Positions 21,840 to 32,400 of a DNA stretch of 64,000 nt are shown here, one piece after another. How positions within the stretch are numbered: position 1 is the stretch's first letter; each line of letters opens with the position of its first letter. Position numbers and translations under genes: made by a program. Source of the stretch: Dryococelus australis (taxonomy: Eukaryota > Arthropoda > Insecta > Phasmatodea > Phasmatidae); the NCBI GenBank assembly GCA_029891345.1, contig CM057009.1, positions 212,344,709 through 212,408,708 on the forward strand. The letters are read 5' to 3'. The notes below the pieces were generated by a model. That model made no database searches. It had not been told where the DNA came from and worked only from the letters and a program-made list of their open reading frames with translations.

Positions 21840-24180
21840 TGGAGAGTATCGATAGCAGTGGTGAAGATAACATGTATGATAGTGATGAAGATAACGAGTA
21901 TCTTCCAGATTCCTTTACTGGCTTGCATAGGAAATTAACTTTCTAACACGCTTAACATGAAATATTACAAGCATATTTTATATAACCTACACGTAGGTAT
22001 GTTTGTTACACCACTCTTGATGAAAACTGATTTCTATTCTGCAGATGATGTTCAGGAAATACAAGTAGATGCAGGAGCTGCCTTGGATGCCGGAGTATGA
22101 GAGGAAGAAGATGCTCAAGTAGAAACAGCACAAAATCCAGATTAGTTAAAAAGAACAAATTTGTAAGGGATTGACTACCAACAGAGACAATAAACTAAAT
22201 TATTTAAAACGACTATCTATCTGTAGTTATATTGAGAGCCGGTGACACCATAATTCTTTTTAAATTGGTGATTCAAATAGTTCATATTATGGTAGCCTGT
22301 ATAATGTTGTTAATTTGGTTTCAGATTCTTCAGCAAACTTTCCTACCTCGCATTGAAGGAGAAAGCGTCAAAAGACATCTTCTACATAAAAGCAAGCTAC
22401 TCCTAAAAGGTTGAGAAACTCAGGCCATTCCTTCACGAATAAAAAGTAACAATAGTTGAGAGTAAGAAGTTTGTCAATGTGGGCTGCCATTGTAGGAAAA
22501 GTGTGTCGAGCACTTCAATGATGAGGAAAGAAGAGGGATTTTTTTAAAACCTTTTGGAAGATGGGTGCTTTTTATAAACAAAATTGCTATTTATGTGGAT
22601 TATTTCATCAGGTAGAGATAAAATGAAAAACGTTACGAGATGGGAGTAAAAAGCCTAGGGGCTGCTCGTATGTATATCACTTGCAGAAACCTGGTGGCAC
22701 AACTAAAGTGTACAAAAAGTTTTTTCTCGAAACATTTGGCCCTACAACAGATGGAAAGGTGTCACGAGCAATGCAGAAAATTAGGAATGATCGGTTTCCA
22801 GGAGAAGATATGAGATGAAAGCATACTGCAGTTATGAAGTTATCAGACCTTCGGAAACAGACAGTTATTGATCACATCAAGAAATTCCCATCATGTGACG
22901 AACAGTCCAAATAGGAAATTTATCAACCCCGAACTGAACATAAGAAAGATGTATGAATTGTATAAATTTATACGGAATTTTGTAGAGAAGAAAAATATGA
23001 ACCAGTAAAGGAACATTACTACAGGCATGTTTTCTATACTGAATTCAAATGATATTTCCACAAACAACCACAAAAAGGCTTGTGTAAGACATGTGACAAG
23101 TATCAACAAGCATGCACTATTGAAGAGAGTCTACAAAAGAGTAAAGAATTGCAAGTGAATCATGAACTCCATCTAAGAAGAGCATAGAAAGTTCAAGCTG
23201 CTTTTAGTAAGGATGCATAGAAGTCTAAAACCAATTAAGCTGGTATTTGCATGCTTACCTTTGATCTGCAAAAATTATTAACATTTCAAAAACTTTCAGT
23301 TTCCGAAGTTTACTACAAACGGAATATGTATGTATATAATTTGGAAATACACAATGTAGGGAATGGGCAATCCACAATGTATGTCTGGGATGAATGTACT
23401 GCCTCACGAGACTCACAGAAGATTGCATGCTGCCTCAGAAAACGCGTCAAAGCCACGGCTGCAGATAAATCCCATGATATAATCTTCAGTGATGCTTGCA
23501 CGAGAGAGAACCGTAACTTGAAACTGGCCTTATCTTTAATGAAGCTCCCACAAGAAGATGACACATCAGTGTCTTTTATTAACCATATTATTGTGGTCTC
23601 CGGGAACTATTACCAAACGATGATGATTTCGGACCGATTGAAGAAAGGAAAAACAACAACTGTTTATATTCTTGAGTACTGGAACGAGATGATCAAAACA
23701 TGAAGGAAGAATCGACTGTTTATATTCATGAATACTGGAACGAAATAATCAAAGCAAGAATGAACAATAAATTTATGGTAGTGGAGATGCAGACGAATTC
23801 CTCTCTACAGAGTCGACTGAGCGATCCGTCACAAATCGGAAAAATAGAGCAGATGGTGAGCCTGTAAACTGGTTAAACATTCAGTGACTCATGTATGAGA
23901 AGTGAAACCTTTCTCCATTCAGTACAAGTACACTCTCCAAGAGAATATCCAGTTCTCAGAGCTTAAAACCTCCAAAGAATGGTCGCTCTAGGATGCTTAA
24001 AACTGCTATACAAGAAAAACTCTTCAAGGAGCCGCCGATTAACAACTACCTCTAGAAAAGGACGATGTTGTATCTTTTGAAATACATACCTCCAGTACAT
24101 CACTCGTACTTTCTAAAAATCAAGTCATCAAATGTGGGAAATGATACAGGCACTTAATCAGATGATAACTACGTACGATA
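21840..24180 (+). pseudogene. DUF7869-type (transposase-like) gene, decayed, with probable introns
   Basis: A first exon starts at 21840 with MESIDSSGEDNMYDSDEDNE, an acidic N-terminus common in this family; a second acidic stretch follows an AG site near 22045. Later come VGCH-type Cys residues and HFNDEERRGIF (about 22510-22545), GTTKVYKKFFLETFGPTTDG (about 22695-22755), KGLCKTCDKYQQAC (about 23075-23118) and a 150-codon frame (23251-23703) with LTFDLQKLL, EVYYKRNMYVYNLEIHN, YVWDECTASRD, IIFSDACTRENRNL and a basic/aromatic tail. The end reads GEPVNWLNIQ and DDVVSFEIHTSSTSLVLS in other frames. The core has scattered acidic residues (FDLQ, WDE, FSDAC) like an RNase H-fold nuclease, which is my inference. 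Family name and pattern are from memory. Multiple stops make it non-functional. Confidence 0.65.
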
Positions 24181-24529
24181 GCTCAACAAGCGTTGAGAAA
24201 TAGACACAAATAATTTGTTTGCATTTGTATATATTAGCAATGCATTTCGTTTAATGGCATTAAATTACATCTGTATTTCAATGACGAATTTCTCATTCGT
24301 ATGTCAGACATACCAAAACGGCTTCGAATGATAGTGGAGCATGTCAAAAACCTCAATATTTAAGGCTGATAAAAAAAGATTTATTTTTGCTTACAAGGAA
24401 AAAAATGCATGTCATATTAAACCTAGGGATAATGACTTTTAAATTTTTTACAAATAGTTTTGTAAAACTCTTTATTCTGCAAAACTAGGTAATAGTGACC
24501 TACTAAAGTTTTATTCTAACCCCCTCATA
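24181..24529. other. 3' non-coding flank of the DUF7869-type gene
   Basis: AT-rich sequence without ORFs of note. It leads into the right-hand copy of the flanking direct repeat. Confidence 0.3.
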
Positions 24530-24590
24530 TTTGAAAATTATTTTTAAGGCTAATCTGAGGCTTCTGAATGAAAAATCAGCTCTTTAATTT
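24530..24590. repeat. 50-bp direct repeat, right copy, flanking the DUF7869-type gene
   Basis: GGCTAATCTGAGGCTTCTGA then ATGAAAAATCAG, nearly identical to 21474-21511. A third partial echo, TTTAAGGCTGATAAAAA, is at about 24359. Confidence 0.75.
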
Positions 24591-25620
24591 ATAAAGAAGA
24601 AAATAGTTTTAAAATGTTAACAAATTTTAGGACATTGAGTTTCGTTAATTACAGAATTATTTTAATTCTTTCAAATCTTTTTGAGTAAAATTATCTTTTA
24701 TGGTCTCTTTTATGTTTTTGATTAAAATAATATGTTTTTCAATTTATCATCGAGTTGACCTCAAAACGGATTTTTTTGTTAAAACATTTTTTTAATCTAT
24801 ATTTTTCTTTGGTCAACCGATAAAAAAAAACAGTTTTTTTTTTTTTTTGGAAAATATGGTTTTTTGATATTTTCTCTAAAGTTTGAGGTCCAGTCCTGTA
24901 AAATGTACCCTAAAAGTAAGGTTGGCAAATTCTGGGATCAGGGTTCCAAAATGTCTCATATATCTACTAACATCGCAATGTTAAGGCCATTGCAAACATG
25001 CAAAGAAGTATCTTTAAAAGTGATTTTCAACAGATATTTGCAGTGAAAGAAGCAGTTTTGGGTAGACAAAAATTTTTCGTTTGTACCCACAAAACTAGAT
25101 TGTCGTTATAGACTTCACAAAAGACTTTGTGGCACAAACTACAATTTTTTCTCATTCCAGTATTTAATGGCAATCACAAAATGGCTTTTGTTATCGCCAG
25201 TAAAGTCAGCGTGGTAAGCAATGTTGTGTTCGTTAGTCGCGGCAAATATGATACGACGCTAGCAGCAATATTGGTTAGTGAGTGAGGCTCACAAATGTGT
25301 TTTGCAGATTGCAGGCTTGGGTATGTATGGTTTAACAAACCTTTAAAAACCAAAATCACAATAGCCGAACAGAGAATCAAACCAATTTTCTCGAATGCGT
25401 ATTCAGTGTGTTACCACCGCTCCACATAGATCGACGTTGAAACTTTCTTCTGGAGCACGTGAATAACAGAAATCTATAATATATTGCACACGATACAAAG
25501 CCTGCGCACTTTACGTGTTAAAAAGTTAATTTTCCGCCATCATTTATGTGAAACATTTACTTACTTGGAACAAAGACATTACGTAATCCACGACTAATTT
25601 CTTAAAAAATATCGCTCATG
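24591..25620. other. AT-rich non-coding interval
   Basis: Homopolymer-rich sequence (long T runs at 24770-24850). No gene recognised. The minus-strand 68-residue ORF at 25174 has no motif support. A terminal inverted repeat of the Harbinger element may lie at its right side but was not identified. Confidence 0.3.
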
Positions 25621-26021
25621 AAATAGTTCATAGCCTGATGCAAGGAGACGAATACGGACAAATATGGCGTCGTGGCCAGACAGAAGAAGGCCACATCCAA
25701 TACGCCAGAGCGCTTGTGCAGAATATAAGGGTGCGCACACGTAGACAGCTTATTTACGGCGCTTGTGAACCAGCGCTGACAAGCGCCAACCAGCTCAAGA
25801 TACCTTTACCGTTTTTTCAAATGTGTCCGCACACAATGGACGTGTGCGCGAGCTCGTCGGCGCTGGCTACCAGAGCCGACAAGCGAACAAGAATGATTGG
25901 GACATTTATTTCGGCGCTTGGTACGCGTGCAACCACCGTGAACAACAGTTGTGTGAGTAGAGCTATTATTTGCTTGTTAATTGCGAAGGTATACAGTATA
26001 ATAATTTCAACAATCATAGAT

Positions 26022-28085
26022 ATGGAACAATTATTTCCTCTGATGTTCAAAAGAAGGGCAATTTGGGACAAGAACGTCAAGGAAAATGCGAATAGACACC
26101 ATGTTGACAAGTGCTGGAATAGAATTGCAACTATTATAGAAGAAGAAGGTTAGTGCATACTTATTTATTTTGCATGTTCTGAAAACAACAAATAGGCTAA
26201 TAACTAAACATTAATTTCGTCCCTATTTTAATATACCACAGGCTGATTCAAAACACGCATTTACGTGTGTTCATTTGCAGAATTTACATCAGAACTACAA
26301 TACATACAATAATATTATAGCACACTATGACCTTGAATTACATTTTGGTTTCACTTATTGTAAATTAAAGGGTTGTTTGCAAAATACGACTTGAAAAGGT
26401 CTCACATATTTGGCCTCATTTTTTTGCCTCCGTAGTGGCTTTCTGCGACAGGGACAACAATGGCATCGATGAGATTGTGTTCTATGCCCTCCTTATCAAT
26501 AATTATGTTATGTAACAGACACATGCACTTGATAATGTGTTCTACATGTTGAACTTGTGTTTCAATGCTCTGAGAAAGTAACCGTCATTTTGAATACATG
26601 ATTCCAAATGCACATTCGATTGATTTTCTCATGCGAGGTAATCGTTTGTTGTAATTCTCCTCATCAAAACCAATATCACCTCGTGCATACAGTTTAAGAA
26701 GGCATGGTAGAAGTGGATATGCCTCATCTCCAACAAAAATGTACGGAGCTTCTACATTTGTCCCAGGTAAGATTGATGGTTCCGGAACATCAAGCTTCTG
26801 TTTCTGTAGTGTGTCATACAGCTGGGATGCTTGGAAGGTCCTACCATCACTTTGTTTTCCGAACCCCTCTACATCAATAGTTACAAATGTGTAGTGAGAA
26901 TCTGCAACAGCTTGTAAGACCATGGAGAATAAATGTTTGTAATTGTGAAACAGAGATCCTGTTTGATCTGGCCATGTAATGTGTACATGCTTACGGTCGA
27001 TAGACCCTAGATCATTCGGGAAGTTCATAGCCGAAAATAATTAATCTCAATTTCATAAAAAGTACCTTTTGTTGGCACTTGCATGTTACGAGGTTGCAAC
27101 GTGTCCCAGATTGCCAGAACTACTTCTATCACTATAAATGCTACAGTTGTAGTACCCATGCGGAAGCTGAAAGCCAGTGTCTTGAATGACGAACCTGTAG
27201 CCAAGTTCCTATATTAAAAAATGATACATTTAGTCTCTTGTTGTACATATTTTTAAAGACATCAAACATTAAAGTATTTAGTCCTATATTATTGAACTAT
27301 TAAAAGAACATATTTCTCCGTGGTTGTAGTATAAACATCGTACAGTAGGTATACCACATGCTTATGCGGATACAAAGTAGCAAATTATTTACATAAACAT
27401 TTTATGTTACAGATGCCGCATTGCGAAAGAAGTGGAAGTATTTGCGCGACCAGTTCGTCACTGAATTGTCCAAATTACCTCGCCCAAAGTCAGGAGATGA
27501 AGGTGGCGTCCTGAAATCATGTAAGTGGCAGTATTTCAAAGCAATCTACTTACTCAAAGATGTAGTAAAATTGCACGGCCAAGTTCTGGAAATCTAACAA
27601 TTTCTTACGTATTCAGGGTGAGGTGCGCCCAAAAACTGTTGGTTCTCAGCAGACTTGTCCTGGTACTGTTGATGAAGACAACGTGTTTGGAGACAACGAC
27701 ACCTTAAATCGTCCATGTAGACTAGATGAACACATTGCTTCGTTCGACAACCTGGACACATCCAATATACCTGGTCCATCCAGACACTATGCCACTTCGC
27801 TTGCGGAACAACAAATGTCACCAACTGATCAGACAACCCAACACAAGGTTAACAGAATGAAGCGAAAGAGAGCAGGTGATAAATATGCAACATCGAGGTT
27901 GGAGATCTAAAAAATGAAACTAGACCTTTTGACCCAAAAATGGCCAGAAAAGGAGGCAACAATTCTGAGGATGAACATTTATTGTTTTTCAAGACATTAC
28001 TTCCTCATGGACATAAAATTAGTCCTGAAAACATACGTTTCGTGGAAGGATTCAAGAAGTCGTTCAGAAGTTCGCATATATAATT
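26022..28085 (+). pseudogene. MADF-BESS accessory gene of a PIF/Harbinger element, three exons, late frameshift
   Basis: Harbinger elements carry a Myb/MADF-type DNA-binding protein that helps the transposase. Exon 1 (26022-26148) reads MEQLFPLMFKRRAIWDKNVK then HHVDKCWNRIATIIEEE, the first half of a MADF domain, followed by GTTAGT. Exon 2 (27413-27561, after TTACAG) continues in phase with DAALRKKWKYLRDQFVTELS and CKWQYFKAIYLLKD, completing the domain. A 55-bp intron with GTAGTA and TTCAG precedes exon 3 (from 27617), a polar region with KRKRAG. A BESS motif, DEHLLFFKTLLPHGHKI, lies at about 27967-28020 in a shifted frame; the stop at 27910 therefore probably reflects a one-base frameshift near 27890. 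The N-terminal extension from 25638 is upstream open frame without support. Confidence 0.75.
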
Positions 28086-29030
28086 AATTACCATTCAGTC
28101 GAACCCCTAATACCAATTCGTGCCACAACCCCATACTAGTATAAATTCTCTTCATTGACCGGTCACAGTGTTTTTCTTGGCAACAATGAAGAAGCTACAA
28201 GTGCCACTCTCACATTTATGTAGTGGGAACCATTATTACTACTCACCATTGTGAATTTTTTAGTTACTTAATGCTAGAATGTCTTTCGTGCCTTTTTTTT
28301 ACCAATGTATGATGTGATAATGCCACGTCTATTTGCCAGTTAAATATTTTAATAAAGGTATTTTAATGAATGTGCAGTGTATGGACATCGCCTACATCAA
28401 CTTTGATCCATAGCATATTTTCTAGAGTGGCAAAACATGTACTTTAAATGTATCAGTTTAAAACCACAGTCTGTATGTTATATAATACATACATTATATG
28501 CATAGTACTAATGAAATAGTTGTGTACACAATTATTAACTATCTAATACGTTTTTCACAGGCAGTCACAAATAGGAAATTATTCAACAATGCTAGGCACC
28601 TAATCTCATCTTTGCTAACAACAGATCACACAGTAGTATACCACTAGTTTTAATTCGCAATACAATTTTAGTTCGTTATCGACATCTGGTTGTGCATATT
28701 GAATATTTAGAACAAGTATAAATATGTAACGTTAGTATAGCTTCTTTATTTACGTAACAAGATCTTACCTCAAACAAAATACAAGGCGTTCTTCTGGCAG
28801 AATTGGTCGCTGGTGCCAATTTCCCCAATTTTTGGTCAAAGATTCTTCAGTGTTGTCCAGAATATAACTGAAAGCATCTATCTCCATCCTTATGTAACTG
28901 CCAAAGCGCACTTTGTCCCGTTTTAATTGTGGGAATAAGAGATGGTATTCACCAAAAACTTTTCTTTCGCGATTAATTTTATGTACACCTACTCTCTTCT
29001 GGTAACTCGGTCATGCCAAAAACACATGCT
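26580..29030 (-). pseudogene. PIF/Harbinger transposase, two exons, interrupted by a BEL insertion
   Basis: This is a DDE_Tnp_4 transposase acting with the divergent MADF-BESS gene. Exon 1 (about 29030-28769) reads RRVGVHKINRERKVFGEYHL and RPILPEERLVFCL, then GTAAGA. The 1560-bp intron ends in ATATAG, and exon 2 (27208 leftwards) joins in phase with RNLATGSSFKTLAFSFRMGT and AIWDTLQPRNMQVPT. The catalytic part (27028-26585, 147 codons) has FPNDLGSIDRKHVHITWP (first Asp), FVGDEAYPLLP (second Asp) and KSIECAFGIM (Glu), all present. A one-base loss just before the FPND segment, near 27028, shifts the frame. The 5' end of exon 1 is cut by the BEL retrotransposon at about 29031, so the N-terminus is missing. 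Otherwise unusually well preserved. Confidence 0.88.
28086..28768. other. Transposase intron / spacer of the Harbinger element
   Basis: The region 27209-28768 is the inferred transposase intron on the minus strand, and the MADF-BESS gene's last exon lies within it on the plus strand. From 28086 to 28768 there is only AT-rich sequence. A plus-strand AATAAA-like signal at about 28352 (TTTTAATAAAGG) could serve the MADF-BESS gene. Confidence 0.45.
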
Positions 29031-29031
29031 T

Positions 29032-29448
29032 TTGTGTTGTAAACAGTGGTTTTTTTTGTGTTGTAAATAATACGATGTGACTTCCTCACTAAAATTGTGT
29101 GCTGCAACAGTTGGCAAGTCTGACTAAAGCAAATAAAAACAAGGGTTTCGCAACATGGCGGCCGGTCATTAGTTTTCCGACTGAAACTTGAGCAAAATGT
29201 TTCGTTTAATGGTCCTCCGGTTTCTTCAGGCGTTAGTGAAAGCAACATGGTCAATGCTGGGTCGGAATACGCGAACCACAACCAAGTTTTCGTTTCGTTG
29301 TGTGTATTTCAAGTTACAAACAGTGAAGCATACTTGTGACAGGCGGACGCGCGCATTGTTACGCAATGTTCGTGTATCATATTGTGTCGGCCTCGTCAGT
29401 TATTTTCTCCTTGAGTTAATTATGGTGTTCGTATTTGTCACTTTTTGG
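29032..29448 (+). repeat. BEL/Pao 5' LTR
   Basis: It starts at the conserved TTTGTGTTGTAAACAG. The first ~175 bp match 34701-34868 (for example GTGTGCTGCAACAGTTGGC versus GTGTGCTGCAATAGTTGGC, and the GGCCGGTC..TTAGTTTT block). The 3' boundary is estimated from TTTTTGGCACGTCC (about 29443), which may be the start of the primer-binding site. It interrupts the Harbinger transposase exon. Confidence 0.7.
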
Positions 29449-32400
29449 CACGTCCTCTAGGAAAATTTTACTTGTAATGAGTAAAAATTGCGAAGTGCGG
29501 TTAAGTGAATGCTTACACAAAGAATCTCCCCGCAAAATTTTCGGCAGTGAATTCTCGCCAAAAATTTTGTACGCCTTGCCAAGACGCCATAAAAGAAACA
29601 CATCGTCCATCGTGTCAGAAGAATGTATTTAAAAACAAAACTGCAGTCGCACCAACGAAGGTTCAACTTGATTTTGGAAGGAGGAAGAATAGCACTAGCG
29701 AAAACTGAAGACAGTGATAAATATGCTTTCTTTCGGTCGATGGGCAACGATATCGTAACAATCAAAGACAAATTAAAAACCAATTTCTCAGACTTGGAGG
29801 TACCTTGTTGCGGTTATGAACCAATCAAACCAGTCGAATCTACGTCATTATGGGATAGATTTGACGCGATTTATTTTCAATTTGACTCTATAAAGGACAT
29901 GCTGGAAATCAATTCGAATCCTAGGCTTAGTGCTGAAAGGGCAGATAAAGACAGGGCGTCGTCTCTGAAAATGTAAGCTATACACCTGCCAATATTTAAT
30001 GTGGATGTGACACAGTGGCAATCTTTCTATGGCTTATTTCTTACACTGGTTCATAACAACGTCGAGTTGCATGAAGTGGAAAAATCATGTACCTGAAGCC
30101 ATCGCTGCAAGGAGAAGCCAGTGACTTGGTATGAACCTCGCCCTATTTAATGCACCCCTGATAAGTGCAGATTCTGTACAATCTATTAAAGCTTTGCTGA
30201 ATAGATATACGGAAAATATGGGTGCCTTGAAGGTCTTAGGACTCCCTATAAATCATTGGGATGTAAATCTGCTGTATTTGTCAGTGTGTAATCTTGATTC
30301 CAAACTAAGGAAACATTGGGAACTCTTTGTGCTGGAAGATGAAATGCCTTTGTATCAAAAATTTATGTCGATTTTTGAAAAACAGTCTCAATTATCCGAG
30401 AGAGTCAATAGTAGTGGAAGGTCATGGTGAACAGGTGCTCCAGAATGGAGAGTAAGAAATCCACTAACGCTGCTGTAAAGTCGAAATTTGTCTGAGTACC
30501 TTAAAACCAGATTCTCAGAACTGTGTACACTACAAAGGCAAGCACTCCATTGTCAAATATGAATCCTTTCTTCAACTTTCGGATGAAAAACGGCTACATC
30601 ATGTGAAGGAATCAACCTTTGCATAAACTGTTTGAAGGCTGGGCACACCATGAGTGACTGTTTATCCAATTTAAAAGCCAGACATGCAGGCAAAGTCCTC
30701 ATACACTTTTGCAATTCTCTTCACAAGCAACCATTGGCTCTAGGACTTATAGTAAAAATTCAGATTTACCTGCTTGTAACTACAGTAAACCAGACTAACA
30801 CTGTAGTGACAACAGTACCACAAAGTCAGTCTATTGCACAGGAACCCAGATTACGTCACTCAAAATGATTTTATCCACGACAGTAGTCAAGGTATTAGAT
30901 AGATCAGGTCAGCCACACACTGTTAGAGCTCTTATAGACGCTGGTTCGCAAGATTCCTTCTTTACTGAGGAATACCTTCAGAGATTGCGACTTACTTACT
31001 CTTGTAACAGTTCACCATTGAATGCACTACGCAAAACACCTCTTTCAGCTGCAAATTGGGTAACCAGCTGTAAGATAATGCCACTTGTGGGTAAGGCTGA
31101 GGAAATACTTATTGAAGGTGTCGTGCTTTCGCAAATCCCATCTTCCATTCCCCAGGCACTTATCCAGATGCAGGAGTGGCCTCACTTTTGTCCAACCTGG
31201 TGCTGGCAGTTGCTAATTTTCATATCCTCGACGTATTGATATCCTTCTTGGTATAGAAGTGTTCCCCGAAATTATTTTTGAAGGTTGAATTCATGGCTCC
31301 CCAGGAGAGTCTGTAGCCATAAATACCAATTTGGGATGGCTGTTAATGGGAAATATTAATCAAGGTTCACATTTGGAAACACTCCTCAAAAATTGTATGT
31401 CTCTTCTATTGAACCGGTAGATAACTTATTCAAAAGATTTTGGAAAGTAGAATAATTGTCAGCCCATCATACCATTCGAACTAAAGAAAAAACATGTTCT
31501 CTTGGTCCAAATGGAAGATATTGTGAAGCATTGCCATTCAAGAATGAAAGCTCCAACTTGAGAGACTCCAAGACAAGGCATTTCGTCCCTGGAATGCAAG
31601 CTTACTTAAAATCAAAGGTCGACGGCTGAGTCTCATATGTTCCTCCAGGATTATCTCGACCAAGGCCATATGGAATTGCTTGGGGAACTTTTACCCATAA
31701 GTGTAAATGATTACTTCATCCCTTTCCACTGTGTAACTCGCCCATGTAGTCTAAGTACCGAGCTCAGACTGGTGTTTGATGCATTAGCCCATGCCAGTAA
31801 TGGGGAATCTCTCAATGATCATTTACTTCTTGGACCGAAGCTATTGCCTGGTCTTGTAATGATTTTGTTGTTTCCAGCTTCATTTGGTGGCACTTACTGC
31901 AGACATATGACAGATGTATCGTCAAATTCTATTACATCTAAATGATCGTAAATATCAAAAAATTGTGTGGATATTATCGTCAGATCAATCATTCTTTGAA
32001 TACCAGCTCAACACAGTGAGATTTGGTATTTCGTCATCACCTTATCAAACGATAAAGGTCACTCACAATTTGGCTCTGGATGAAAAGGGTAACTTCCACA
32101 CTGCGGCTGAAAAATAATGCAAGATGTTTACATAGATTACCTCCTGACTGCACAAACTCCACTGAGGAAGCCATTAGTCTCCAGAATGAGCTTACAGACA
32201 TATTTTAATCAGTTGATTTTAATCTTCACAAGTTGGCTTCTAATGATTCAGTTGTAGTGAGTCAGGTATTACCACAAGATAATTATTCTACTTCTCGTTC
32301 ATTCTCATGCTCAGAAAATGATTCTATATAGGTTCTTGAATTGTTGTGGAATTCTAAATCTGATTGTTTCTCATATTTGTTTCAACCTACTGCAGGTATC

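Noticed and set aside
25638-26021. N-terminal part of the 171-codon ORF as protein
   Set aside because: The MADF domain begins at the Met at 26022. The upstream part has no family similarity and looks like the element's 5' region left open by chance.
28979-29281. 100-codon minus-strand ORF starting in the BEL LTR
   Set aside because: It combines BEL LTR sequence with a different frame of the Harbinger exon and has no independent support.
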